This document shows positions 29,297-38,280 of a stretch of DNA of 64,000 nt, in pieces. The DNA is from Rhizobium sp. RM (GTDB lineage: Bacteria; Pseudomonadota; Alphaproteobacteria; Rhizobiales; Rhizobiaceae). Location of the stretch: assembly GCF_013390595.1 (NCBI RefSeq), contig NZ_JACAWV010000020.1, forward strand, positions 153,032-217,031, given 5' to 3'. The translations under genes were made by a program, and so were the position numbers. Within the stretch, counting starts at the first letter, position 1. Every line of letters begins with the position of its first letter. The notes under the pieces are model-generated. The model was not told the DNA's origin. It searched no databases and worked only from the letters and a program-made list of their open reading frames with translations.

Positions 29297-29330
29297 ACAG
29301 CCGTCTCACCAAGGAAGGCAAAACGGCTGT
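29297..29330 (-). terminator. Hairpin downstream of idonate dehydrogenase
   Basis: ACAGCCGT and ACGGCTGT are perfect 8-bp arms with an 18-base loop, 18 bases beyond the dehydrogenase stop. No T tract follows. The rest of 29151-29347 carries no supported gene and should contain the hglS promoter. Confidence 0.35.
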
Positions 29331-29347
29331 CATATCTGCTCGGTGCA

Positions 29348-30382
29348 TTAGAATGCGAGCTGTACTTTCATCGATTTGCTGCGATCGCCGGCGGCTTCGA
29401 AGGCAGTCACCGCATCGTCTATCGGATAGATGCTGGTCAGCAACGGGCTAAGGTCCACGCGGCCCTGATTGATGAGATCAACCGCAAGGCCGAACTCCTC
29501 GTGGAAGCGGAAGGTGCCTTTCATCTCGATTTCCTTTGCCACGACCATGTTTTGCGGAATGGAAACATCGCCGCCTAGGCCAAGCTGAACGACTGTGGAG
29601 CGTGGGCGCAGAACTTCAAGACCAGAGCGAACGGCACGCTCGTTGCCAGATGCTTCGAACTGGACGTCGAAGTATCCCTTGTTTGCGGAATAAGCAGCAA
29701 GCGCCTCAGGATTGGTTGCGACATTGATGACGCGGTCTGCACCGATTTCCAGTGCTTTCTCAAGTACGGCATCCATCACGTCCGTTGCGACGACTTCACG
29801 GGCACCATGGGCACGGGCTGCAATGATTGCCAGCGCACCGATCGGGCCGCAACCTGTGACCAGCACACGTTTGCCAAGCAACGCACCAGCGCGGTTGACT
29901 GCGTGCAAGGTTACCGCAAAAGGTTCAGCCATCGCGGCTTCGTTGATCGATACCCCTTCGGCTACTTTGTGGCACTGCCAGGCCTCGGCAACAAGCCGCT
30001 GGCGGAATGCACCCTGGATGTGAGGCATCGGCATGGCCGAACCATAAAAACGCATGTTGAGGCAATGGTTCTGCTGGCCGGCAAGGCAGTATTCGCAGGA
30101 ATTGCAGGGGCGGCTTGGCGAGACTGCTACACGGTCACCGACGGTGAGGCCGGATACGCCTGCACCGAGTGCCTTGATCGTGCCGGCAACCTCGTGTCCA
30201 AGGATCATCGGCTCGCGGACACGTACGGTGCCGAAGCCACCGTGATTGTAATAGTGCAGATCAGAACCGCAAATGCCGCCAGCCTCGATCGCAACTTCCA
30301 CCTGACCGGGGCCAAGGCTTTCGACTTCTTTCTCCTCAACGCGAAGATCTTTCGCGGCATGAATGACAACGGCTTTCATCAT
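29348..30382 (-). CDS. idnD: L-idonate 5-dehydrogenase (zinc MDR family)
   Basis: A 344-residue zinc-dependent alcohol dehydrogenase-fold protein. Catalytic zinc ligands: Cys in GGICGSDLHYYNHGG and His-Glu in LGHEVAGTI. The structural zinc cysteines are in CNSCEYCLAGQQNHC. The Rossmann motif is VTGCGPIGAL. The CGSDLHYY and GSAMPMPHIQGAFRQ features fit the idonate/sorbitol dehydrogenase branch. The start is one of two adjacent ATGs after GGAAAGGT. An operator like those of GntR/IdnR lies 57 bases upstream, which supports a sugar-acid role (idonate to 5-ketogluconate). Confidence 0.8.
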   Translation of the reverse strand: MMKAVVIHAAKDLRVEEKEVESLGPGQVEVAIEAGGICGSDLHYYNHGGFGTVRVREPMILGHEVAGTIKALGAGVSGLTVGDRVAVSPSRPCNSCEYCLAGQQNHCLNMRFYGSAMPMPHIQGAFRQRLVAEAWQCHKVAEGVSINEAAMAEPFAVTLHAVNRAGALLGKRVLVTGCGPIGALAIIAARAHGAREVVATDVMDAVLEKALEIGADRVINVATNPEALAAYSANKGYFDVQFEASGNERAVRSGLEVLRPRSTVVQLGLGGDVSIPQNMVVAKEIEMKGTFRFHEEFGLAVDLINQGRVDLSPLLTSIYPIDDAVTAFEAAGDRSKSMKVQLAF

Positions 30383-30438
30383 TTACCTTTCCGACTACTC
30401 CCAGGGACGGGCCGTGCGACCTTCGTTCCCAATACGCC

Positions 30439-30454
30439 ATGTTATCGGTAACAT
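30439..30454. promoter_or_regulatory. GntR/IdnR-like 16-bp operator
   Basis: ATGTTATCGGTAACAT: perfect arms ATGTTA/TAACAT around TCGG, upstream of idnD. It matches the known E. coli GntR/IdnR (LacI-family) operator pattern ATGTTACCGGTAACAT at 15 of 16 positions. No LacI-family gene is in the window. The remainder of 30383-30562 shows nothing else. Confidence 0.6.
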
Positions 30455-30562
30455 AAAGAGCAAAAATGGCGGATTTTCAGATAAGCAGTCGCGAGGGACA
30501 GGAAATATCCATCGCGGAAAAGGCAGTTCCGCGAATTAAAATCGTCGCGTGCATCATCGTTA

Positions 30563-31042
30563 TCATGATGTTTCGTCGAGGTTTTTTTGAATTGTTGCGG
30601 CCATGATGACAGGTCCGTTGCCATCAAGTGCAAGCTTGTCATCAGGATTTCTGAGAGGACATTCCGTTAATGAGAGACACCCGCATCCAATGCAACTATC
30701 GAGTTGATCGCGCAAGGCAATCAGTCCGGAAATACGGCGCTCAAGATGAGCGTGCCATCTCGAAGACATATGTGACCATTGTTTTTTGGTAGGGCTTGCA
30801 TCAAGCGGTAGTTCGGCCAGCGTTTCCTGTATCTCACTCAATCCTATACCGACCCGTTGTGCGGCCTTTATGATGGCGACTCGCCGTAACATGTAGCGCG
30901 CGTAACGGCGCTGATTTCCCGACGTGCGTACTGACGCGATCAGCTTTTTTGTCTCATAGAAATGCAGGGTTGATACGGCGACGCCGCTTCGCCGCGCCAG
31001 TTCTCCTACCGTCAGCGGAGCGTAGATATCTATTTTCTTCAC
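30563..31042 (-). CDS. soxR: Redox-sensitive MerR-family activator SoxR
   Basis: A 159-residue MerR-family regulator: winged helix-turn-helix PLTVGELARRSGVAVSTLHFYE, coiled-coil dimer helix, and the [2Fe-2S] cysteine cluster CIGCGCLSLTEC (C-x2-C-x-C-x5-C), diagnostic for SoxR. Redox-cycling drugs or superoxide oxidise the cluster and switch on the promoter. I chose GTG at 31042 (VKKIDIYAPLT). The upstream TTG at 31057 would overlap the SoxR box. It is divergent from sodB and shares its regulatory region. Confidence 0.94.
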   Translation of the reverse strand: MKKIDIYAPLTVGELARRSGVAVSTLHFYETKKLIASVRTSGNQRRYARYMLRRVAIIKAAQRVGIGLSEIQETLAELPLDASPTKKQWSHMSSRWHAHLERRISGLIALRDQLDSCIGCGCLSLTECPLRNPDDKLALDGNGPVIMAATIQKNLDETS

Positions 31043-31047
31043 GTGTC

Positions 31048-31078
31048 TTGACCTCAACTATGGTTGAGGTTTTATAAG
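31048..31078 (+). promoter_or_regulatory. SoxR box in 19-bp-spaced sodB promoter
   Basis: TTGACC (31048-31053), 19 bases, TATAAG (31073-31078). Within it CCTCAACTATGGTTGAGG (31052-31069) is an 18-bp SoxR box. Position by position the layout matches the E. coli soxS promoter (TTTACC, 19-bp spacer, TATACT). It faces sodB; the same site should also control soxR. Confidence 0.85.
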
Positions 31079-31130
31079 CTAGGCCGTTCCGCGGGGCAAC
31101 GTTGTCCCCGCTTGCAAGAAAGGATACGGA

Positions 31131-31733
31131 ATGGCTTTCTCTCTCCCCGGTCTCCCTTACGCCCACGATGCTCTCGCTTCTCTCGGAATGTCGCGCGAAA
31201 CGATCGAGTTCCATCACGACATTCATCACAAGGCCTATGTCGACAACAGCAACAAACTGATCGCGGGTACAGAGTGGGAGACGAAATCGCTCGAAGATAT
31301 CGTGACCGGAACGTATCAGGCCGGTGCCGCGGCCCAGAGCGGCATATTCAACAACGTGTCGCAACATTGGAACCACGCTCTGTTCTGGGACATCATGGGG
31401 CCGGGCGAAAACAAGAAAATGCCGGGCGAACTGGAACAGGCGCTTAAACAGTCCTTCGGCTCAGTCGAAAAGTTCCGCGACGAGTTTTCTGCCGCGGGTA
31501 CTGGCCAATTCGGTTCCGGTTGGGCATGGCTCGTCAAGGACAAGGACGGGTCCCTTAAGGTCACGAAAACCGAAAATGGAGTGAACCCATTGTGCTTCGG
31601 TCAGACGGCCCTGCTTGGCTGCGACATCTGGGAGCACAGCTACTACATAGACTTCCGCAATCGGCGACCCGCCTATTTGGCAAATTTCCTGGAAATACTC
31701 GTAAATTGGGAAGCAGTTGCTAGCCGGCTCTGA
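31131..31733 (+). CDS. sodB: Iron/manganese superoxide dismutase
   Basis: A 200-residue cytoplasmic SOD. Metal ligands: the first His of FHHDIHHKAYVD, His in SQHWNHALFW, and Asp and His in CDIWEHSYYIDF. GQFGSGWAWLV is typical of the FeSOD branch. The ATG follows AAAGGATACGGA. The SoxR promoter lies 50-80 bases upstream, so it should be induced by superoxide-generating compounds, as reported for sodBII of A. tumefaciens. Confidence 0.95.
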   Translation: MAFSLPGLPYAHDALASLGMSRETIEFHHDIHHKAYVDNSNKLIAGTEWETKSLEDIVTGTYQAGAAAQSGIFNNVSQHWNHALFWDIMGPGENKKMPGELEQALKQSFGSVEKFRDEFSAAGTGQFGSGWAWLVKDKDGSLKVTKTENGVNPLCFGQTALLGCDIWEHSYYIDFRNRRPAYLANFLEILVNWEAVASRL

Positions 31734-31771
31734 TCCTGGCCTTTTGAGAAAAACTGGCGAGAGGCTGGAAA

Positions 31772-33151
31772 TCAGGCGATTTCAACAGCCTTTCGCCACG
31801 CATTCCTGTAGTTTGTAAGCGGAAGTGAAGGCGCAATAGACAACGTTCGCGCTTCCCTTGGACGTGCACCCGTCAACATGGCCGCACCCAGAGCGGTCCC
31901 GCTTAATGATCCACCTTCTGGAACGAGAACATCGCGATTGGTCGCTGACGCTAGCGCCCTGAGATAGTTCGTGTTCCCGCTCATAGGCCCCTCAACGATA
32001 ATCGGTCCTTCTGCTCCGGTGAGTTCCAGACACACCTCGGTCATCAGCGCGACATAAAGGGACGCAGCGGCGATCTTCTCCGCATCCGAAGCGGGTGTGC
32101 CGATCCATTCTTTACTGCGCCCCGGAAAGGGACCCGAACCCTCGACCACGTTCGGCAAGATCATCACCGATCTCTCGAGAACTGAACTGATAGCTTGATC
32201 GATTTCCTCTGTCGGTGCGGTCAGTCCCTGCGTCAGGACCTCGAATTCACGACCGCCCATAAACCGGGCGGATGGTGTCGGTTTGCCAAAGGCATTGACA
32301 TTGGCGAGGCTGTCGCGTTCGGGCGTTAGTCCCTCAAGATTGCCGGGTGTTGCAAAACATACCACCCACGTACCAGTGGAAACGACTGCAAATGGTGGGG
32401 CGCGGAATAGCACGTGTGGCAACAGCGATGCGTTGGAATCGTGAATTCCGCAAAACACGGGAACCGGGTGTTGCAATCCAAGCTGATGGCAAAGCTCAGA
32501 CTTGAGCTGGCCAAGTGCATCAAAGGCCGAGTGGACGGGTGCCATCTTTTCTCGGAGATCGAGACGGTCGACCAATGATGAAAACTGACCCAGTTCCGGA
32601 GCCCACAGATCCGTATGGCAGCCAAGCGACGTCGCCTCATTTGAAACGATGCCCGTCAACCGAAAGGCCCAGTATTGCGGGTATGTGAGGATCGACGCGA
32701 CACGACGGAATTCGTCCGGAAACCCCGATTTTTGGAAGTGTAATTGGGCACCGAGATTGAGGCCAGCAGACAGGGGCGGCGAAAAGGTCTCTGAAAAGTC
32801 GGGACGAAGCCCGGCGTAGGTTTCGCGGATAGCTTGTGGATACTCATACTCGTAGTCGAGTATGGGAAGAGCAAGCTCGCCGTTTTCGTCCAGCAGAGCC
32901 GCACTCGCGCCATGTGTTGTGATCGAGATCGCATCGAAGCCGGGTGAAGCTGCAAAACCGGCAAGAGCCTCCTGAATGAACGTCCAAAGCGCATCGATAT
33001 CATAATGCGGATAGGGCGGTGCGGCGATGATGGTGTTGGGTGTCTTGCGAACAGAAATCTCCGCTCCACTTTCTCCATCCAGCAAAACGACCTTCGCATT
33101 GGTCTTGCCGATGTCGATCACCGCAATGCGCTTGAAGTGATTGTCGCTCAT
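31772..33151 (-). CDS. rhaK: L-rhamnulose/rhamnose kinase (FGGY family)
   Basis: A 459-residue sugar kinase: ATP-binding motifs [18 protein letters not shown] at the N-terminus and [11 protein letters not shown] in the middle. [25 protein letters not shown] (catalytic Asp region) and [11 protein letters not shown] are also present. It is the last gene of the leftward rhaRSTPQUK operon and its ATG overlaps the rhaU stop. In Rhizobium leguminosarum RhaK is needed both for sugar phosphorylation and for transporter activity. It converges with sodB. Confidence 0.92.
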   Translation of the reverse strand: MSDNHFKRIAVIDIGKTNAKVVLLDGESGAEISVRKTPNTIIAAPPYPHYDIDALWTFIQEALAGFAASPGFDAISITTHGASAALLDENGELALPILDYEYEYPQAIRETYAGLRPDFSETFSPPLSAGLNLGAQLHFQKSGFPDEFRRVASILTYPQYWAFRLTGIVSNEATSLGCHTDLWAPELGQFSSLVDRLDLREKMAPVHSAFDALGQLKSELCHQLGLQHPVPVFCGIHDSNASLLPHVLFRAPPFAVVSTGTWVVCFATPGNLEGLTPERDSLANVNAFGKPTPSARFMGGREFEVLTQGLTAPTEEIDQAISSVLERSVMILPNVVEGSGPFPGRSKEWIGTPASDAEKIAAASLYVALMTEVCLELTGAEGPIIVEGPMSGNTNYLRALASATNRDVLVPEGGSLSGTALGAAMLTGARPREARTLSIAPSLPLTNYRNAWRKAVEIA

Positions 33152-33471
33152 GGCAGGTGGAACACCGTGACAAGATCAGTCGCGACCGGTGAGTTATCGG
33201 GATTGCTTTCCATGATGTCGGCCATATGCGCCCACCATTTTTTCATCACAGCATGATCGGGCAGAGAGGCCATGCCGTGGTTTTGCGGGCGGCTCAGAAC
33301 ACCAAAAAGAATGTTGGTTTCTCGATCGAGATGTATGGAGTAGTCGCTGACGCCTGCCTGATGCAGCAGCGTTACAAGTTCCGGCCAAATTTCGTCGTGA
33401 CGCTTTTGATACTCGGCTTCCTTGCCGGGAAACAGCTTCATCTTGAAGGCGTATTTTTCAAGCTCGGGCAC
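33148..33471 (-). CDS. rhaU: L-rhamnose mutarotase
   Basis: A 107-residue dimeric alpha+beta barrel protein that interconverts rhamnose anomers. [31 protein letters not shown] carries the catalytic His. NYSIHL-type sequence ([17 protein letters not shown]) and [13 protein letters not shown] complete the family pattern. It lies 3 bases after rhaQ and overlaps rhaK by four bases. Confidence 0.95.
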   Translation of the reverse strand: MPELEKYAFKMKLFPGKEAEYQKRHDEIWPELVTLLHQAGVSDYSIHLDRETNILFGVLSRPQNHGMASLPDHAVMKKWWAHMADIMESNPDNSPVATDLVTVFHLP

Positions 33472-33474
33472 AGT

Positions 33475-34488
33475 TCAGGACCTCATGGCGCGGAGACGGC
33501 GAACAACGATTGGAATGGCGATGGTGATGATCAGGAGCAGGCCGACGAAGATCGACATGACGATGCCCGGCACGTTGAGAAGGCCGAGACCGAAGGTAAC
33601 AAGGCCCATCACGAAGGCAGCGATCACAACACCACCGATGGTCCCGGAGCCGCCGAGAATGGAGACGCCGCCCAGCACGACCATCGTCACCACTTCCAGC
33701 TCCCACCCTTGAGCGATGGATGGACGCGTGGACCCAAGGCGCGAGGTCAGGCAAACGGCGGCAATCCCGCTCATAAACCCCGTCAACAGGAACAGGACGA
33801 ACTTGATGCGCTCCACCGGAATGCCGGAGAAGCGCGCGGCTAAAGGGTTGTTGCCAATGACATAGACCTGACGGCCGAAATTCGTGGCGTGCAACAGAAT
33901 GGCGAAAATGACCGCCATGACAATGAAAAGCAGGAATTCGAAGGAGAAGACCCAGAAGACATAACCCTGACCGAAGTAAGCGAAATCCGCCGGATATTTC
34001 CCGTAAGCCTGATCGCCCAGCATCACATAGGAAATGCCGCGAAACAGGCTCATCGTACCGATGGTGACGACAATGGACGGCAGCTTCAATCCGGCAACCA
34101 GAAAGCCGTTGAATGCGCCACACGCCACGCCAACGCCGATCCCAATGGCGACAAGCCCTGGTGTGGCCACACCCATCTGCACCGCATAACCCATGGCGGT
34201 CGAGGCGAGCGCGATGATCGCTGCGACGGAAAGGTCGATTTCACCCGCAATGACCAGGAGTGCCATCGCAAATGCGATCAGCGCCTTTTCGGTGAAGTTG
34301 AAGGTTGCGTCCGATAGGTTCCACGCATTGAGAAAGTAAGGCGAAGCAAGCGAGTTCGCGATAAAGATCAGGATCGCGACGCCGAGCAAAAGCACTTCCC
34401 AGCTTGCCATAACGCGTTTGAAGGGGGTGCCGAGTTTGTCGGGAATGACGCGCGCGGCTGTTTTGGTTTCCGGTGCGATCAGGCTCAT
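33475..34488 (-). CDS. rhaQ: Rhamnose ABC importer permease RhaQ
   Basis: A 337-residue CUT2-family (RbsC-like) inner-membrane permease with about nine or ten hydrophobic helices. The EAA-like loop GxxxGFNGF is seen as GVACGAFNGFLVAGLKLPSIVVTIGTMSLFRG. ALGGVSILGG is represented by VVLGGVSILGGSGTIGG. The paralogue RhaP is encoded immediately upstream, with overlapping ATGA, so the importer is a permease heterodimer. Confidence 0.93.
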   Translation of the reverse strand: MSLIAPETKTAARVIPDKLGTPFKRVMASWEVLLLGVAILIFIANSLASPYFLNAWNLSDATFNFTEKALIAFAMALLVIAGEIDLSVAAIIALASTAMGYAVQMGVATPGLVAIGIGVGVACGAFNGFLVAGLKLPSIVVTIGTMSLFRGISYVMLGDQAYGKYPADFAYFGQGYVFWVFSFEFLLFIVMAVIFAILLHATNFGRQVYVIGNNPLAARFSGIPVERIKFVLFLLTGFMSGIAAVCLTSRLGSTRPSIAQGWELEVVTMVVLGGVSILGGSGTIGGVVIAAFVMGLVTFGLGLLNVPGIVMSIFVGLLLIITIAIPIVVRRLRAMRS

Positions 34489-35501
34489 GCTACGGCCTCC
34501 TTCCCATTATCTGCCGCTGCCCTGTCGCGCAGGATGATACGGCCTCTCTTGGCTTCGGCGCGAGCATTGAACACAACCGCCAGAATGATGACGACGCCCG
34601 AGATTGCCATTTGTGCGAATGGAGAAATTCCAATGACCGGCAAAGCATTTTTGATGACGCCAAGGAAAAGTGCGCCGAGAACTGCTCCAATTGCCGTTCC
34701 AATGCCACCAGCAATCGAAATGCCGCCGATCACATTGGCTGCCACGCTGTCGAGTTCAAGACCGGCAGCGATATCGACATAGGCCACCGCATAACGCGAA
34801 ACCCAGAGATAGCTGGCGAGCCCGGCAAGTGCACCGGACAATACAAAGGCGAGGAAGCGTGTGCGACCGACGTCGATCCCGGCGTAAACGGCAGCGCCCG
34901 GATTGCCACCGGATGCATAGGCTGAACGACCGAAAGACGTTCTCGTCAAAACGAGCCACGCGCCAGCGATGATGATGATCGCCACCCACGACAGCACCGG
35001 CAGGCCGAGAATCGGTGTCCGGGGCACGTTGAGAAACGTTGGCGACATCTGGTGCGCGTTAACCCAGCCACCGCCGGAAAGCACGAAAGCCATGCCTCGA
35101 TAAATGGTCAGCGTACCCAGCGTCACGACGATCGGCGGAATACGAAGCCACCAGACGAGAATGCCGTTGATCGAACCGAGAAGGGCACCGATCCCGACTG
35201 CCATGGCGACAAGAAGCGGGAGCGGAACGCCGGGAAAGGCGGCGTTTGTCATCGCCACAGCCATGCCCGTGAAGGCAAGATTGGCTGCAACGGAAAGATC
35301 GATCGATTTCGTCAGAATAACTGCCATTTGGCCGAGCGCCAGAATGATCAGGATCGACGTATCGTTGAAGATGTTGACGAGATTGGCTGGGCGCTCAAAA
35401 CCGGGAGCACGGAACGAGAATCCGGCTATCATAAGTATGATGATGCCCGCCAGAAGGATTTCGCGGTTCTTGAAGAAACGTTGCATGGGTGTTCCTCTCA
35501 C
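34485..35501 (-). CDS. rhaP: Rhamnose ABC importer permease RhaP
   Basis: A 338-residue CUT2-family permease, paired with RhaQ. Landmarks: ALGQMAVILTKSIDLSVAANLAFTGM, GSINGILVWWLRIPPIVVTLGTLTIYRG and NVIGGISIAGGIGTAIGAVLGALFLGVI. It overlaps rhaT upstream and rhaQ downstream by four bases each, giving tight translational coupling in the operon. Confidence 0.93.
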   Translation of the reverse strand: MRGTPMQRFFKNREILLAGIIILMIAGFSFRAPGFERPANLVNIFNDTSILIILALGQMAVILTKSIDLSVAANLAFTGMAVAMTNAAFPGVPLPLLVAMAVGIGALLGSINGILVWWLRIPPIVVTLGTLTIYRGMAFVLSGGGWVNAHQMSPTFLNVPRTPILGLPVLSWVAIIIIAGAWLVLTRTSFGRSAYASGGNPGAAVYAGIDVGRTRFLAFVLSGALAGLASYLWVSRYAVAYVDIAAGLELDSVAANVIGGISIAGGIGTAIGAVLGALFLGVIKNALPVIGISPFAQMAISGVVIILAVVFNARAEAKRGRIILRDRAAADNGKEAVA

Positions 35502-37039
35502 GCGTTGCCCGTGGCGGCACGCACCAGCTTTTCCGGCGAGAAATCGGCACGTTCGAAGACATCAGCCATAAGCCCCTCGCGCATGACGATGGCTCGGTCG
35601 GACATGCCGAGAATTTCCGGCAGTTCGGATGAAATCATGATGATGGAAAGTCCTTCTGCGGCCAACTCGCTGATGAAACCGTGAACGGCGGCCTTGGAAC
35701 CGATATCGATGCCTTTTGTCGGTTCATCCAGAATGATGACCTTCGGCTGCGTAGCAAGCCATTTGCCAATGACGACTTTCTGCTGGTTGCCGCCCGATAA
35801 TGTGCCCACCGGCACTGAGAGGGCTGCAGCGCGCAGATCGAGCCGTGACGCATATTTGCGGGCCAGTGCAAACTCGTTGGCGGCAGCGAGAAAACCTTTT
35901 CGCGATGTCCGAGCGAGTGAGGGCAGGGACATGTTCTGATAAATCGGCATTTCGAGCGCCAGTCCGTGTCGTCCACGCTCTTCGGGCACGTACACGATAC
36001 CGGCTCGGATAGCATCTTCCGGTGAGCGGATGGAAAGTGGGTGGCCATCAAGCGTCATGGTACCGGACGCGGGTCGCGTGATGCCGAACAGGGATTGGCA
36101 TAGTTCGGACCGTCCCGCGCCGATCAACCCGTATAGCCCAAGAATTTCACCTTTCCGCAAGTCGAAGGAAATGTCGCGAAACTCTGTGTCATGGCAGTAC
36201 TTTTGAACGGAAAGCACAGTGCTGCCGATATTCACCACCTGTTTCGGGAAGGCGTCCTTAACGTCCCGTCCAACCATCAGCCGGACGATTTCGTCCTGCG
36301 GAGCGTCGGCAAGCACGCCTGCTCCAACCATTTTGCCATCGCGGAACACGGCGTAATTCTCTGCGATTTCGTAGACTTCATCGAACTTGTGGCTGATGAA
36401 CAGGATCGCTTTTCCCTGCTTTTTGAGATTCTGGACGATGCGGAAGAGGTCGTCGATTTCCTTGCGGGAAAGAGCTGCGGTTGGCTCATCCATGATGACG
36501 ATGCGTGCCTCTACTGAAAGCGCACGTGCGATTGCGACAAGATGCCTTTGCGCAATGGAAAGGTCTTTGAGGCGGATCGTCGGATCAATCCGGCTTTCCA
36601 GTCGCTCAAGGAGGGAGCGCGAACGATCATTGATGGTTTTCCAGTCAATGAAACCGAAGCGGTTTTTGGGTGCGTGGCCAAGAAAGATGTTCTCGCCGAC
36701 TGACAGTTCATCGAAAAGGACTGTTTCCTGATGAATGGCCGTAACGCCAGCATCAATTGCGTCTTGTGCGCTGTGAAAATGGACAGGCTTGCCGTCAAGC
36801 AGGATTTCTCCTTCATTCGGCCTGTAAATCCCGGTCAGGATTTTCACAAGGGTGGATTTACCCGCGCCGTTCTCGCCAATCAGCGCGGTAACGGTGCCAG
36901 GGTAAAGCGCAACATTAACGCCATCCAGCGCCTTCACACCTGGAAAAACCTGGCTGATGCCACGCATCTCGAGAACAGGCGAGACAGCGGATTGCTGAGG
37001 CACTGTCGCTTCTTTCATTTTTTCTGCAGCCATTGTCAT
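35498..37039 (-). CDS. rhaT: Rhamnose ABC importer ATPase RhaT (duplicated NBD)
   Basis: A 513-residue ATPase with two nucleotide-binding domains, as usual for CUT2 importers. NBD1 has an intact P-loop GENGAGKSTLVK, Walker B IVIMDEPTAALS and signature LSIAQRHLVAIARAL. NBD2 has the degenerate P-loop GLIGAGRSEL and signature LSGGNQQKVVIGKWL, followed by VIILDEPTKGIDIGSK. The GRSEL form is typical, not damage. It energises RhaP/RhaQ. Confidence 0.93.
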   Translation of the reverse strand: MTMAAEKMKEATVPQQSAVSPVLEMRGISQVFPGVKALDGVNVALYPGTVTALIGENGAGKSTLVKILTGIYRPNEGEILLDGKPVHFHSAQDAIDAGVTAIHQETVLFDELSVGENIFLGHAPKNRFGFIDWKTINDRSRSLLERLESRIDPTIRLKDLSIAQRHLVAIARALSVEARIVIMDEPTAALSRKEIDDLFRIVQNLKKQGKAILFISHKFDEVYEIAENYAVFRDGKMVGAGVLADAPQDEIVRLMVGRDVKDAFPKQVVNIGSTVLSVQKYCHDTEFRDISFDLRKGEILGLYGLIGAGRSELCQSLFGITRPASGTMTLDGHPLSIRSPEDAIRAGIVYVPEERGRHGLALEMPIYQNMSLPSLARTSRKGFLAAANEFALARKYASRLDLRAAALSVPVGTLSGGNQQKVVIGKWLATQPKVIILDEPTKGIDIGSKAAVHGFISELAAEGLSIIMISSELPEILGMSDRAIVMREGLMADVFERADFSPEKLVRAATGNA

Positions 37040-37135
37040 TATTGCGAACCTGGGCGCCTGCTAAAGCGCAAGAAGCAAAAACATGCGCAAAGCCATTCCT
37101 GGATGGTCCCGTGAATTGCGACGCACACTGAAGGT

Positions 37136-37158
37136 ATCCCCGGGCGACGCCCGAGGAT
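37136..37158 (-). promoter_or_regulatory. Hairpin between rhaS and rhaT
   Basis: ATCCCCGGGC-GAC-GCCCGAGGAT forms a stem of about nine pairs with one mismatch in the 186-base gap. It may stabilise the rhaS message or attenuate transcription into rhaTPQUK, as is common after binding-protein genes. Confidence 0.4.
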
Positions 37159-37225
37159 GGTTTCAAATGTTGGGTATGGGTGTCATGCCGCGTTGATGCC
37201 GATCAACGAGGCATTGGGCAAAAGA

Positions 37226-38236
37226 TCAGAAAATCTTCGAGAACTGATCGATGTTCTTGGCGTCGTAGATGAACGGGTCGGCCATGGCCGCTTCGCTGTT
37301 TTCACCCACTTTGATCTTGCCCATGCGGCCTGCCTCGATCTCCGAGCCCGGCTTGCCGTCGGTTTCGCCCTTCACGAGGCGATAGGCGATCTGTGTCGCG
37401 GAGTAACCGAGATCGATCGGATTCCAGATGGCGAATTCCTTGGTGGCACCAGACTTGATTGCGCCTGCCATTTCGGACGGAAGGCCGAGACCAGTGACGA
37501 AGACCTGACCGATTTTGCCTGCATCCTTAACAGCCTGGGAGGCCGCCAAAACACCAACCGTGGTCGGCGCAACGATGACTTTCACATTCGGCTGCGAAGA
37601 GAGAAGGCCCTGGGCTTCGCGATAGCTCTTATCAGCGAGGTCGTCGCCATAAACCGTGGTGACCAGGTTCAGGCCCGGGAAGTCCTTCAACTGCTTCTTC
37701 ATCTCATCGATCCAGATATTCTGGTTCGTGGAGGTGGTGGTTGCCGACAAGATAGCAAAATCACCCTTGCCGCCTTCCAGATGCGACGCTGCAAGCTGCA
37801 GGCACATTTTGCCGATCAGCGCGTTGGAAGACGGGTTGAGCTGAAGGATACGGCCTTCCGGTGCAACGCCCGAATCCCAGGAAATGACCTTGATGCCGCG
37901 CTGGGCTGCCTTTTTCAGGGCTGGAACAACAGCGTCCGGATCGTTGGCGGAGATGGCGATCGCATCGACGCCCTGTGCAATGAGCGAATTGATGACTTCG
38001 ATCTGGCCTTCCGCAGTCGTGCTGGTCGGACCGGTATAGATGATCTCAACACCACCAAGGTCCTTTGCGGCCTCTTGTGCGCCCTTGTTGGCGGCTTCGA
38101 AGAAACCGTTTCCGAGCGACTTGACGACGAGCGCGATCTTGACGTCGGCCGCCTGGGCAACGCTTCCCAGCCCCAGGGTGCCAAGTGCCACACCCAATGC
38201 CAGAGCATGACCCAATTTTCTGCGTGTAAGTTTCAT
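37226..38236 (-). CDS. rhaS: Rhamnose-binding periplasmic protein RhaS
   Basis: A 336-residue periplasmic sugar-binding protein of the type I (RbsB/LacI-like) fold. The signal peptide MKLTRRKLGHALALGVALG ends near AQA/ADVK. The mature part opens KIALVVKSLGNGFFEAANKGAQEAA, with DAIAISANDPDAVVPALKKAA and VISWDSGV typical of the hinge and ligand pocket. The ATG at 38236 follows GGGAGGAAAAGGGA. It is first among the transport genes, 44 bases after rhaR. Confidence 0.94.
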   Translation of the reverse strand: MKLTRRKLGHALALGVALGTLGLGSVAQAADVKIALVVKSLGNGFFEAANKGAQEAAKDLGGVEIIYTGPTSTTAEGQIEVINSLIAQGVDAIAISANDPDAVVPALKKAAQRGIKVISWDSGVAPEGRILQLNPSSNALIGKMCLQLAASHLEGGKGDFAILSATTTSTNQNIWIDEMKKQLKDFPGLNLVTTVYGDDLADKSYREAQGLLSSQPNVKVIVAPTTVGVLAASQAVKDAGKIGQVFVTGLGLPSEMAGAIKSGATKEFAIWNPIDLGYSATQIAYRLVKGETDGKPGSEIEAGRMGKIKVGENSEAAMADPFIYDAKNIDQFSKIF

Positions 38237-38280
38237 TCCCTTTTCCTCCCGTTTGAAACTTTCCTCTCCCTCGGTGCTCC

